Of a DNA stretch of 13,962 nucleotides, positions 6,764 through 12,709 are shown piece by piece. The notes below the pieces were generated by a model. The model searched no databases and was not told the origin of the DNA. It worked only from the letters and a program-made list of their open reading frames with translations. Location: positions 1 through 13,962 of the forward strand of contig CAKUNB010000032.1 of NCBI GenBank assembly GCA_934668285.1. The letters are read 5' to 3'. The stretch's first letter is position 1, and every line of letters begins with the position of its first letter. The stretch is from an uncultured Oscillospiraceae bacterium (GTDB lineage: Bacteria > Bacillota > Clostridia > Oscillospirales > Oscillospiraceae). The translations under genes and the position numbers were made by a program.

Positions 6764-8083
6764 ATGGAAAAGCTGCTGGACAGAGCCCGTCAGCTGCAGG
6801 CGCAGCTGCACGACGATCTGCTCTCCCTTGCACGGCGTGTAATTCAATGTCCGTCGCTGAGCGGGCAGGAGGAGGCCGTATCGGAAATTTTTCTTCAGGA
6901 AATGAAGCGGCTGCAATACGACGAGGTCTTTCGTGACGATTGGGGCAATGTCATCGGCATCGTCCACGGAACCAAGCCCGGCCCCACCATCATGTATAAC
7001 GGCCACATGGACCACGTCGATATCGGCAGTCTTTCTGAATGGGGCGGCTACGACCCCTACGGCGGCGCAATCGACGAGGACGAAATGCAGGCGGAGTTCG
7101 GCGATGTGCTCGAGAAAACCCCCGTTATCCACGGACGTGCCGCAGCCGATACCAAATGCGGCATCGCCTGCCAGATCTACAGCGGCGGGATTCTGGCCGC
7201 CCTCAAGCGCGAGGGCTACGAGTTTTCCGGCAGCTATATGGTCAGCGCCGTCGTAATGGAGGAGCCTGCTGAGCAGATCGGTATGATCGGCCTTGTAGAG
7301 CAGACGCTGCCGCAGCGCGGAATTCCGCTGGACGGCGTGGTTTCCTGCGAGGCCACCGGCCTGAAGCTCTATCTCGGGCACCGCGGACGCGTTGAGCTGT
7401 TGGTCGAGGTTGCCGGCGTTACCTCCCATGGCAGCGCCCCCTGGCTCGGCGTGAACGCCGTCGTCAAGGCCACCCGCCTGATTGAGGCGGTCGAGGCCTA
7501 CTATGCGGAGCACTACCGGCAGGATCCCTATCTCGGCCGGTCGAGCATCGCCCTGACCGTTATCAGCTGCAAGCCCGGCGCCATGTGCATCGTCCCGGAC
7601 CGCTGCCTGATCACCTATGACCGTCGGCTGATTCCCGGTGAAACGCCGGAACAGGCCGTTGCGGAGCTGCAGGCCATCATCGACAGGCTGCACGCAGAGG
7701 ACCCCGCGTTCCGCGCCGAGGTAAAGATCGCCGCCGTCCCGCGCACGACCTATACCGGAAAAACCGTCACCATTCCGAACATCAAGGAAGGCTGGCGCAT
7801 TGCGCAGGAGCATCCCTTTGTCCGCGCCGCTGCCGCCGGTCTGCGCGCCGCCGGTGAGCCGGTGCGCTACGGCTACTGGGATTTCGGCACAGATCTGGCC
7901 ATGATCTGCGGCCGGCACGGGATTGCCGCCATCGGCTACTCCCCGATGCAGGAATACTATTGCCACCGCCCCGTCGACAAATGCCGCATCGACTTTATGG
8001 ACCGCGCGGTGATCGGCAACCTTTCCATTTTCAACGAGCTGACCAAGCTGGAGCCTGACGCGTTTTCTCTCAACGCAGAATAA
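6764..8083 (+). CDS. M20-family metallohydrolase, YgeY-like
   Basis: 439 aa; AGGAGGT 8 bases before the ATG. M20 hydrolases cleave amide, peptide or carbamoyl bonds using two metals. The ligand set is visible: H81 and D83 in GHMDHVD, D129 in AAADTKCGIA, the catalytic pair E166/E167 (VVMEEPAEQ), the EATG acidic residue, and a late His in YYCHRPVD. The dimerisation-domain motif GVTSHGSAPWLGVNAVVK is present. YgeY, from the E. coli ygeWXY selenium/purine-related cluster, shares the later signatures (VPDRCLITYDRRLIPGET, then PRTTYTGK). Compared with YgeY it has an extra acidic stretch at about 103-118, between DPYGG and the third ligand, which may shape the pocket. With preTA in the same locus this hints at pyrimidine, ureide or purine-breakdown chemistry, though M20 specificity cannot be read from motifs. 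Confidence 0.9.
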   Translation: MEKLLDRARQLQAQLHDDLLSLARRVIQCPSLSGQEEAVSEIFLQEMKRLQYDEVFRDDWGNVIGIVHGTKPGPTIMYNGHMDHVDIGSLSEWGGYDPYGGAIDEDEMQAEFGDVLEKTPVIHGRAAADTKCGIACQIYSGGILAALKREGYEFSGSYMVSAVVMEEPAEQIGMIGLVEQTLPQRGIPLDGVVSCEATGLKLYLGHRGRVELLVEVAGVTSHGSAPWLGVNAVVKATRLIEAVEAYYAEHYRQDPYLGRSSIALTVISCKPGAMCIVPDRCLITYDRRLIPGETPEQAVAELQAIIDRLHAEDPAFRAEVKIAAVPRTTYTGKTVTIPNIKEGWRIAQEHPFVRAAAAGLRAAGEPVRYGYWDFGTDLAMICGRHGIAAIGYSPMQEYYCHRPVDKCRIDFMDRAVIGNLSIFNELTKLEPDAFSLNAE

Positions 8084-8099
8084 AACCGAGGAGGATTCC

Positions 8100-9182
8100 A
8101 TGTTTCCGAATTTTGATCTGAATTCGCTGAGCCGTCTGCGCAGGACCGTGACGCGCGTGTTTACCGCCGAAAATCCCGAGGGGAAGCCCGGCTGCGGCGG
8201 CAGCGCAGAGGACGGCTACTCCAAATCCCGTGGCGAGCACCTCGGCGTGGGCTGGAAATACGCCCCCTGCGTGCAGATTTCCCCCGGCCGACGGCAGGTG
8301 CTGATGGACATTGACGGTCCCGGCACCGTGAAGAGCATGTGGTTTGCCGACGGCGCCTCGCGCCAGATTCTGCTGCGCGTGTACTATGACGGCCAGGACG
8401 TGCCGTCCGTCGTCTGTCCGCTGACGGAGTTCTTTGCCTACAGCTGGCGCAAAAATGCCTCGAATTATTACGAAGGGCCGTTTTTTCAGCTTTCCTCCCT
8501 TCCGGTCGCCGTAAATCCGAACCGCGGCTACAACTGCTTCTGGCCCATGCCCTTCCGCAGGCATTGCCGCATCGAGATCGAAAACCGGAGCAGCGCAGAC
8601 TATGCCTGCTTCTACCGGATCAGCTGTGCCATGGGCGACATTCCGGACGACGCTGCCTATTTCCACGCGCAGTTCCGCCGGCAGAAAAAGGTCCCCGCAG
8701 GGCAGACCTATTGCATTCTCGACGGTGTGCAGGGCAGGGGGCACTATGTCGGTACGGCAATGTTTGTCGAGCCTTCGGATCAGCCATACTGGTGGGGCGA
8801 GGGCGAGATAAAAATCTGGGTGGATGAAAACGGCCCCTTCCCGACCATCTGCGGGACGGGAACGGAGGACTATTTCGGCGGTGCCTTCGACTGGACGGTG
8901 GAGGGCTGCCAGAAAACGTACTCCACCGCCTTTATGGGCATGCATCAGCTCATTGCCGACGGCGCACACCGCCGTTATTCCATGTACCGCTGGCATATCG
9001 CCGACCCGATCTGCTTCCAGTCCTCAATACGGGCGGAAATTCAGGATCTGGGCTGGGAAATCGAATGGCAGCGCTATCTGCAGCGCAGCGACGATTTTGC
9101 AAGCGTCGCCTACTGGTATCAAACGCTCCCGACGGCCCCCTTCCCCGCCGTTCCGGAGAATGAAGCCTGGTGCTTCGAATAA
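8100..9182 (+). CDS. DUF2961 protein, glycoside hydrolase family 172-like
   Basis: 360 aa; GAGGAGG 5 bases before the ATG, 16 bp after the M20 gene. It matches DUF2961 along its length: DIDGPGTVKSMWF, LRVYYDGQDVPSVVCPLTEFF, the diagnostic CGTGTEDYFGGAF, and YRWHIADPICFQSSIRAEI. Characterised DUF2961 proteins (GH172) act on alpha-D-fructofuranosyl and arabinofuranosyl linkages, including difructose anhydride formation or hydrolysis, as oligomers. The TED of GTGTEDYF is the family's most conserved acidic site. No signal peptide or anchor is seen, so it should act inside the cell on an imported glycoside or phospho-glycoside. In this operon it would release a furanose for the SIS isomerase downstream; this is inference. 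Confidence 0.87.
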   Translation: MFPNFDLNSLSRLRRTVTRVFTAENPEGKPGCGGSAEDGYSKSRGEHLGVGWKYAPCVQISPGRRQVLMDIDGPGTVKSMWFADGASRQILLRVYYDGQDVPSVVCPLTEFFAYSWRKNASNYYEGPFFQLSSLPVAVNPNRGYNCFWPMPFRRHCRIEIENRSSADYACFYRISCAMGDIPDDAAYFHAQFRRQKKVPAGQTYCILDGVQGRGHYVGTAMFVEPSDQPYWWGEGEIKIWVDENGPFPTICGTGTEDYFGGAFDWTVEGCQKTYSTAFMGMHQLIADGAHRRYSMYRWHIADPICFQSSIRAEIQDLGWEIEWQRYLQRSDDFASVAYWYQTLPTAPFPAVPENEAWCFE

Positions 9183-9230
9183 CCCGCCGCTGTTCCCCAG
9201 CAGCCGACCGGTTCCTGAAAGGAGTAGCTT

Positions 9231-9839
9231 ATGAATCCGCAATGGAAGAAAGACTATGAACATTTTTGCGCAAGTGTGAACCATCAGCTTCCCGTTTTGA
9301 TTGATCGAATGGATTCCGACGCACTCGCGCAGGCCGCCAGGCTGATCTCCGACGCCAAACGCAGCGGACACCGTCTGCACATTTCAGGCATCGGTAAGCC
9401 CGCGCATCTCGCCGGATATTTCGCCTCCCTGTTTTCCTCCACCGGTACACCGGCATACTTTCTGCACGGCACCGAGGCGGTGCACGGCTCGTGTGGCCAG
9501 CTGGTGCCGGGCGATATCGTAATTTTCATCTCTAACAGCGGCGAAACGGCAGAAATGCGTGCAACAGTATCCGCTGTAAAGGCCAATGGCTGCCATGTAA
9601 TCGGCGTTTCCGGCAATCCCGACTCATGGCTTGCACGGCAGAGCGACCTGCACCTGACCGCTCCACTGGAGGAGGAGGGCGGTCCGCTGAACCGTGCGCC
9701 CAGGATGTCGATTCTCTCGGAGCTTCTTGTCCTGCAGGCGCTCAGCGTAATGCTGCAGTCGGATGCGGGTGTCACGCCGCAGCAGTATGTCCGCTGGCAC
9801 CCGGGCGGAACGCTCGGGCAGCTTCGCGCGGGAGAATAA
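9231..9839 (+). CDS. SIS-domain sugar-phosphate isomerase, KdsD/KpsF/GutQ-like without CBS domains
   Basis: 202 aa; AAAGGAG 6 bases before ATG. A single SIS domain is visible: ISGIGKPAHLAGYFASLFSS, the EAVHGSCGQLVPGDIV segment, FISNSGETAEMRA, and RAPRMSILSELLVLQALSV. The C-terminal YVRWHPGGTLGQLRAG corresponds to the SHPAGALG motif of D-arabinose-5-phosphate isomerases. The protein stops there, lacking the paired CBS domains of KdsD and GutQ. It is last in the rightward operon and is followed directly by a terminator. Isomerisation of an aldose/ketose phosphate (arabinose-5-phosphate/ribulose-5-phosphate or a hexulose phosphate) is likely; deglycation of an amino-sugar phosphate, as in FrlB-like SIS enzymes, is an alternative. 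Lipopolysaccharide synthesis is unlikely in a Firmicute. Confidence 0.88.
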   Translation: MNPQWKKDYEHFCASVNHQLPVLIDRMDSDALAQAARLISDAKRSGHRLHISGIGKPAHLAGYFASLFSSTGTPAYFLHGTEAVHGSCGQLVPGDIVIFISNSGETAEMRATVSAVKANGCHVIGVSGNPDSWLARQSDLHLTAPLEEEGGPLNRAPRMSILSELLVLQALSVMLQSDAGVTPQQYVRWHPGGTLGQLRAGE

Positions 9840-9852
9840 TCTCTCGTAAAAG

Positions 9853-9899
9853 AAAAAACGGCAGGAGCAGACCCGTGAGGGCTGCTCCTGCTGTTTTTG
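9853..9899. terminator. Bidirectional rho-independent terminator
   Basis: Stem GCAGGAGCAG (9861-9870) pairs with CTGCTCCTGC (9882-9891) around an 11-base loop. It is extended by an A-run on the left and a T-run on the right, so both strands have stem plus U-tract. It lies between the convergent SIS and nucleoside phosphorylase genes and separates the catabolic locus from the next unit. Confidence 0.92.
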
Positions 9900-9905
9900 T
9901 TTGAG

Positions 9906-10649
9906 TTACCTGCCCTTCTCCGCGCGATCAAGCGCGGCGAAGGTGTCCAGTGCCAGGAGGATGGAGGCGGTTTCGCCGCGGGCGCTGGCATCCTCGCCGT
10001 CGGCGTAGGCGCCGATGCTGTCAAAGGTGTCCTCGCCCCAGAGTACGACGTTGTTGAGAATGCTCATCGCCTTGCCGCCGCGCAGGCGCGCGACCGTCAG
10101 CAGCGCGGCGGTTTCCATGTCCGAGGCGAGAATCCCGCGCGCGCTCCAATAATCGTTGATCGCATCCTGCTCGTCGATGTAGAAGCTGTCATGCGTGCGG
10201 ATGAGGCCGGTGTGGGCGGTAAGGCCGCGCTTTTTCGCCGCCTCGCGGCAGAAGCAGAGCAAGTCGGCATCCGAAACCGCCGGATAGGAGGGCTTGATGT
10301 AGGTCGCCGAGGTGCCGTCGTCGCGCACGGCGGCCTGCGCCAACACCAGCTCACCGAGGCCGATGCCCCGCTGCAGCGCGCCGCACGAGCCGATGCGGAT
10401 AAAATGCGTCACACCGATGCGGCGAAGCTCCTCCACCGCGATGGCCACGGACGGCCCGCCCATGCCGGTGGAGATGGCCAGCACCGGCACGCCCTGATAG
10501 ACGCCGCTGACGCAGCGGTACTCCCGATTCATGCCCAACTCCCGCACCTGCTCCAGATGGGTCGCGATCCGCTCCACCCGCGCCGGATCCCCCGGCAGAA
10601 CGGCGTAGGAAATTCCCAAACTTTCCTCCAAATGAATATGCGGCTGCAT
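9906..10649 (-). CDS. Nucleoside phosphorylase (uridine phosphorylase-like, NP-I family)
   Basis: 247 aa. NP-I phosphorylases split nucleosides with phosphate into base and (deoxy)ribose 1-phosphate. Seen: phosphate-site motif LPGDPARVERIA (G20, R24), STGMGGPSVAIAVEEL, the ribose/phosphate loop FIRIGSCGALQ, and SDMETAAL containing the Met-Glu ribose contacts. Overall it aligns best with uridine phosphorylase, but where Udp has GQER (the Gln/Arg that read uracil), this protein has FYIDEQDAIN with neither residue. Base specificity is therefore open, and it could be a purine or modified-nucleoside enzyme. AGGAAG lies 7 bases before the ATG. The gene appears monocistronic, with its own strong promoter at 10794-10821 and the shared terminator. 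A thematic link with preTA (pyrimidine reduction) is possible but not shown. Confidence 0.9.
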   Translation of the reverse strand: MQPHIHLEESLGISYAVLPGDPARVERIATHLEQVRELGMNREYRCVSGVYQGVPVLAISTGMGGPSVAIAVEELRRIGVTHFIRIGSCGALQRGIGLGELVLAQAAVRDDGTSATYIKPSYPAVSDADLLCFCREAAKKRGLTAHTGLIRTHDSFYIDEQDAINDYWSARGILASDMETAALLTVARLRGGKAMSILNNVVLWGEDTFDSIGAYADGEDASARGETASILLALDTFAALDRAEKGR

Positions 10650-10771
10650 ATCGCCACTTCCTTTCTCGTCCCCGACCCCCGCCGGGGCTTTCTTCTGAAT
10701 CAGTCTCTGCCGTATCTATCCCTGTGCATGTAATTTTTGAAATCGTTCCTGTTCCATAGCGGTTCTCTTTC

Positions 10772-10984
10772 ATGGCGAGGTATACCTCCGTTTATTATAG
10801 CGCTTTTTCTGCAAATTTCAATATGATCCTCCATAAATTCGGTCAAATCTCTGGCCAGTTCAAGCTGCGTATCCCCAAGAGCCTGCGCCCTTCTCTGGCG
10901 AAGCACGCAAAGCGCGAGGGGATCAGCATGAACCAGTATTGCATGTATCTGCTCTCCAAAAACGATGCCGCAGCAGCAAGATAG
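10772..10984 (+). CDS. Small HicB-like ribbon-helix-helix protein
   Basis: 70 aa if started at 10772, 53 aa if at ATG 10823; neither start has a good Shine-Dalgarno, so the start is uncertain. The conserved part is FKLRIPKSLRPSLAKHAKRE followed by GISMNQYCMYLLSKN, the beta-strand plus two helices of the Arc/MetJ fold as found at the C-terminus of HicB antitoxins. The N-terminal RNase-like half of full HicB and a HicA toxin partner are both absent nearby, so it may be an orphan regulator. The shorter start would clear the palindrome and the opposed promoter. It could repress itself or the divergent phosphorylase. It is followed at once by a strong terminator. Confidence 0.72.
   Translation: MARYTSVYYSAFSANFNMILHKFGQISGQFKLRIPKSLRPSLAKHAKREGISMNQYCMYLLSKNDAAAAR
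10777..10788. promoter_or_regulatory. Perfect 12-bp palindrome, candidate operator
   Basis: GAGGTATACCTC is a perfect inverted repeat placed just downstream of the -10 box of the nucleoside phosphorylase promoter, about where its RNA should begin, and within the first codons of the overlapping small RHH frame. A dimeric ribbon-helix-helix or HTH protein could bind here and block transcription. Binding is inferred. Confidence 0.45.
10794..10821 (-). promoter_or_regulatory. Promoter of the nucleoside phosphorylase gene
   Basis: Minus-strand TTGAAA (10816-10821) and a perfect TATAAT (10794-10799) are separated by 16 bases. The predicted leader is about 135 nt, containing a small ATG-led reading frame (from 10773) that could be incidental. 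The promoter lies inside the 5' part of the opposed RHH frame, so expression of the two is likely antagonistic. Confidence 0.65.
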
Positions 10985-10986
10985 TC

Positions 10987-11032
10987 AAACAAAGCCGGTA
11001 GGAACGTTACGGTGTTCCTGCCGGTTTTGTTT
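10987..11032 (+). terminator. Rho-independent terminator after the RHH gene
   Basis: A long stem pairs AAAGCCGGTAGGAAC (10991-11005) with GTTCCTGCCGGTTTT (11014-11028) around loop GTTACGGT. It is extended further by outer AAAC/GTTT pairs, with a T-rich tail. It begins three bases after the RHH stop and marks the left limit of the accessory region. Confidence 0.88.
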
Positions 11033-11186
11033 CTCTCGGTCTCACATCAGAAGCACGGCCGGATTCTGCAAAATTCAAAAAATTTCTTAGAATTTATGCA
11101 GAATTGTGTTGCAAATCGTAGATTCGCCTGTCTTTATCTGTTAGGGTGTTTATTTACAGCGCGCAGTCCCGCAAATTTGGCGGCAC

Positions 11187-11269
11187 GAAAACAGCTAGTC
11201 GGAAGTGGCCGTGCGAAAGCGGTTGCCCGAAAAGGGCTGTCTGAAACAGCTATCCGAAAACGGCTGCTA
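11187..11269. repeat. Degenerate 14-bp tandem repeat, six units
   Basis: Six consecutive units starting with GAA (one with GGAA) recur with a period of 14 (one unit of 13): GAAAACAGCTAGTC, GGAAGTGGCCGTGC, GAAAGCGGTTGCCC, GAAAAGGGCTGTCT, GAAACAGCTATCC, GAAAACGGCTGCTA. The rough consensus is GAAAACGGCTGTCC. It lies in non-coding DNA about 20 bp upstream of a strong promoter. The period of 14 is not a multiple of three, which argues against a coding repeat. It could be helically phased protein binding or a decayed minisatellite. Confidence 0.6.
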
Positions 11270-11290
11270 AACACTGCCCCAATGCCAACC

Positions 11291-11319
11291 TTGACAGGGC
11301 CGGCGAAAACCCGTATACT
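11291..11319 (+). promoter_or_regulatory. Strong sigma-A-type promoter upstream of the lipoprotein gene
   Basis: Perfect TTGACA (11291-11296), a 17-base spacer and TATACT (11314-11319), followed by GGTAGTAGC. It is one of the best promoters in the window. The predicted start near 11326 is about 268 nt before the lipoprotein ATG, giving an unusually long leader. Confidence 0.75.
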
Positions 11320-11325
11320 GGTAGT

Positions 11326-11593
11326 AGCTACATTGCAGACGTCCGTTTTCCCCGCGTCTTGCGCTGTCCAGTATTCAACGGCAACTGGCAAAAAGCCAAA
11401 AATGCAGAACACCCAAACCCACAGCACAACCGGCGTAAGCCGTTTGCGCAGGGCGGGAGGTCGCCGGTTGCGGCATTCCGGCACCTCCTGTCCTTTGGGG
11501 AATCTTCGCGCATGTGGTTTGGCCGTGACTGCATTTTTCCACTGCCGCCAAAGAGACGCAAATCAATTGCACCGCAAAAAGGAGGGGCACATT
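11326..11593 (+). ncRNA. Long structured 5' leader of the lipoprotein transcript (possible regulatory RNA)
   Basis: No convincing gene lies between 11033 and 11593; this part is the predicted leader. It contains a stem-loop at 11456-11488 (GGAGGT, one bulged C, then GCCGG pairing with CCGGCACCTCC around a 10-base loop) which buries an SD-like GGAGGT. A weaker hairpin lies near 11335-11357 (GACG with CGTC). No terminator-type U-run follows the main stem. A short frame across 11359-11628 runs past the true start and is probably not coding. The leader resembles no riboswitch class that I can name. Confidence 0.4.
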
Positions 11594-12067
11594 ATGAAAG
11601 AAAGCACGGTAATAACACAGCGATTTAGTGCTGCTGTTTGTGCATTTCTCGCGCTGATACTCCTCTGTACCCTTGTCGGTTGTTCCAAGACTGATTGTCT
11701 TTATCACGGTGAGATTGCTGTTGAGCAAATTGACAGTCCTTATACGCCGGAGTATATCTTTTTTGAAAACGACTGGCTGCAAAAAAAGAGCCTGAGTGCA
11801 GCAGAGGGATTAAACTTGCGGAAAAGCAGCGACTTTTTTGCTTATCTGGATAAGATCGAGCCGATTTTGCTGCGATACTTTGTCCGCAACCACGAGCTAA
11901 CGGATATTATGCACTACAATAACGGCATATGGGCGGTTCGTTATGAGGTACCGGAAGAAATACCCATTCTCGGATATGGCACAAGAATCTACTATATATC
12001 TGAAACGACAGGCGAAATCTATAACTATGAGATCTGGTCGAGAGAGGGGACAAAGGCGTGGGAATAA
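11594..12067 (+). CDS. Small lipoprotein, possible NTF2-like/immunity-type protein
   Basis: 157 aa. ATG at 11594 is set by AAAAAGGAGGGG six bases upstream; the frame happens to stay open much further upstream but without protein-like sequence. A lipoprotein signal is clear: basic/polar start, hydrophobic AAVCAFLALILLCTL, then lipobox LVGC (Cys about residue 31), so the mature protein is anchored on the outer face of the membrane. The body is acidic/aromatic; its C-terminus (GIWAVRYEV, GTRIYYISETTGEIYNYEIW) resembles the final strands of small NTF2-fold immunity proteins, which often accompany RHS toxins. That likeness is weak and by eye only. Lower GC than the left-hand genes. Confidence 0.8.
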   Translation: MKESTVITQRFSAAVCAFLALILLCTLVGCSKTDCLYHGEIAVEQIDSPYTPEYIFFENDWLQKKSLSAAEGLNLRKSSDFFAYLDKIEPILLRYFVRNHELTDIMHYNNGIWAVRYEVPEEIPILGYGTRIYYISETTGEIYNYEIWSREGTKAWE

Positions 12068-12127
12068 TTCGGCAGAAAATGATTTCCTTGTAGCAAAATC
12101 AACAATTCTATGACTTTATCCAGCCCC

Positions 12128-12168
12128 GGGCAGGGAGTGCCGGTTAGGGGCAATCGGCCTCCCCACCC
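12128..12168. repeat. Stem-loop element, copy A
   Basis: Outer stem GGG/CCC and GGGAG/CTCCC with a 2x2 internal loop, inner stem TGCC/GGCA, loop containing GTTAG. The same plan and much of the sequence recur in the stem-loop at 13258-13308. It lies between the lipoprotein and the next small gene. No U-tract follows, so it is not a classical terminator. Confidence 0.55.
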
Positions 12169-12231
12169 AATGGGGCGCTTTCCGCTCCTTGGAGCATCCC
12201 CCAAACGTGACAGCAAAGGAGGGCCGTATGC

Positions 12232-12549
12232 ATGAAGCTTTTACTTGAATTTGATGTTTTCGACGACTTGATTGACGTGCCGCAGTGCGTGATAGAAAAC
12301 CGCGAACGTTATCGGAGCAAATTTCTGGATTGGGTATACAATCCAAAAAATAAGAAGCGCTTTTGCGAAAAGGCAATTGACCAAAGCGGCTGCGAATTGG
12401 AAGGCTATGTCTATTCCGCTCCGGACTTTATTGACTGGCTGAACCGGAAAGTGCTGAAGCAAAGTCCCGATAAGGCACGGATCATTGCAAGCAGCATCCC
12501 AAACGCCGAGGCGCTTAAGAGGGACGGCATCCCGTCAATTTTCTTTTAG
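12232..12549 (+). CDS. Small hypothetical protein, 105 aa
   Basis: I do not recognise a family. ATG at 12232 has AAAGGAGGG 8 bases upstream; the ATG four bases earlier meets a stop after six codons. The protein is soluble and charged, with no signal peptide or membrane segment: MKLLLEFDVFDDLIDVP start, a basic centre (NPKNKKRFCEKA), SAPDFIDWLNRKVL, and a hydrophobic end PSIFF. Placed between a lipoprotein and a broken gene, upstream of an RHS fragment, it would suit an orphan immunity protein, but nothing in the sequence proves it. Confidence 0.7.
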   Translation: MKLLLEFDVFDDLIDVPQCVIENRERYRSKFLDWVYNPKNKKRFCEKAIDQSGCELEGYVYSAPDFIDWLNRKVLKQSPDKARIIASSIPNAEALKRDGIPSIFF

Positions 12550-12709
12550 CCAAATTTCGGGAAGGGTTGCGCCGTTTGTAAAGTCGGCCAAAGCGCCGCC
12601 CGCCCCTACTTTGCTGCTGTCAGTTATGCCATGCGGCTGTGGCACGCGTTATCAGGCGCTTATTTTTAACCGGAACGCCCATTTATTGCAACCGGAGGTG
12701 CATTGATCT
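12550..12709. other. Intergenic segment without a supported gene
   Basis: It holds a small imperfect hairpin (GCCG/CGGC near 12573-12592) with no U-tract, and GGAGG at 12694-12698 that would serve the broken gene downstream. No promoter of good quality was seen, so the downstream gene probably depended on read-through. Confidence 0.4.

Noticed and set aside
6743-8996. Long minus-strand frames opposite the M20 and DUF2961 genes
   Set aside because: Shadow frames of GC-rich genes; the plus-strand products have clear family motifs and good SD sites.
10351-10773. Minus-strand frame starting near 10773 as an upstream extension or leader gene of the phosphorylase
   Set aside because: It continues out of frame into the phosphorylase gene and its product is not protein-like; the phosphorylase has its own SD and ATG at 10649.
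11012-11593. Open frame extending the lipoprotein gene upstream by about 190 codons
   Set aside because: The translation is not protein-like, it starts inside a terminator hairpin and crosses a promoter and 14-bp repeats; the strong SD and lipobox place the real start at 11594.
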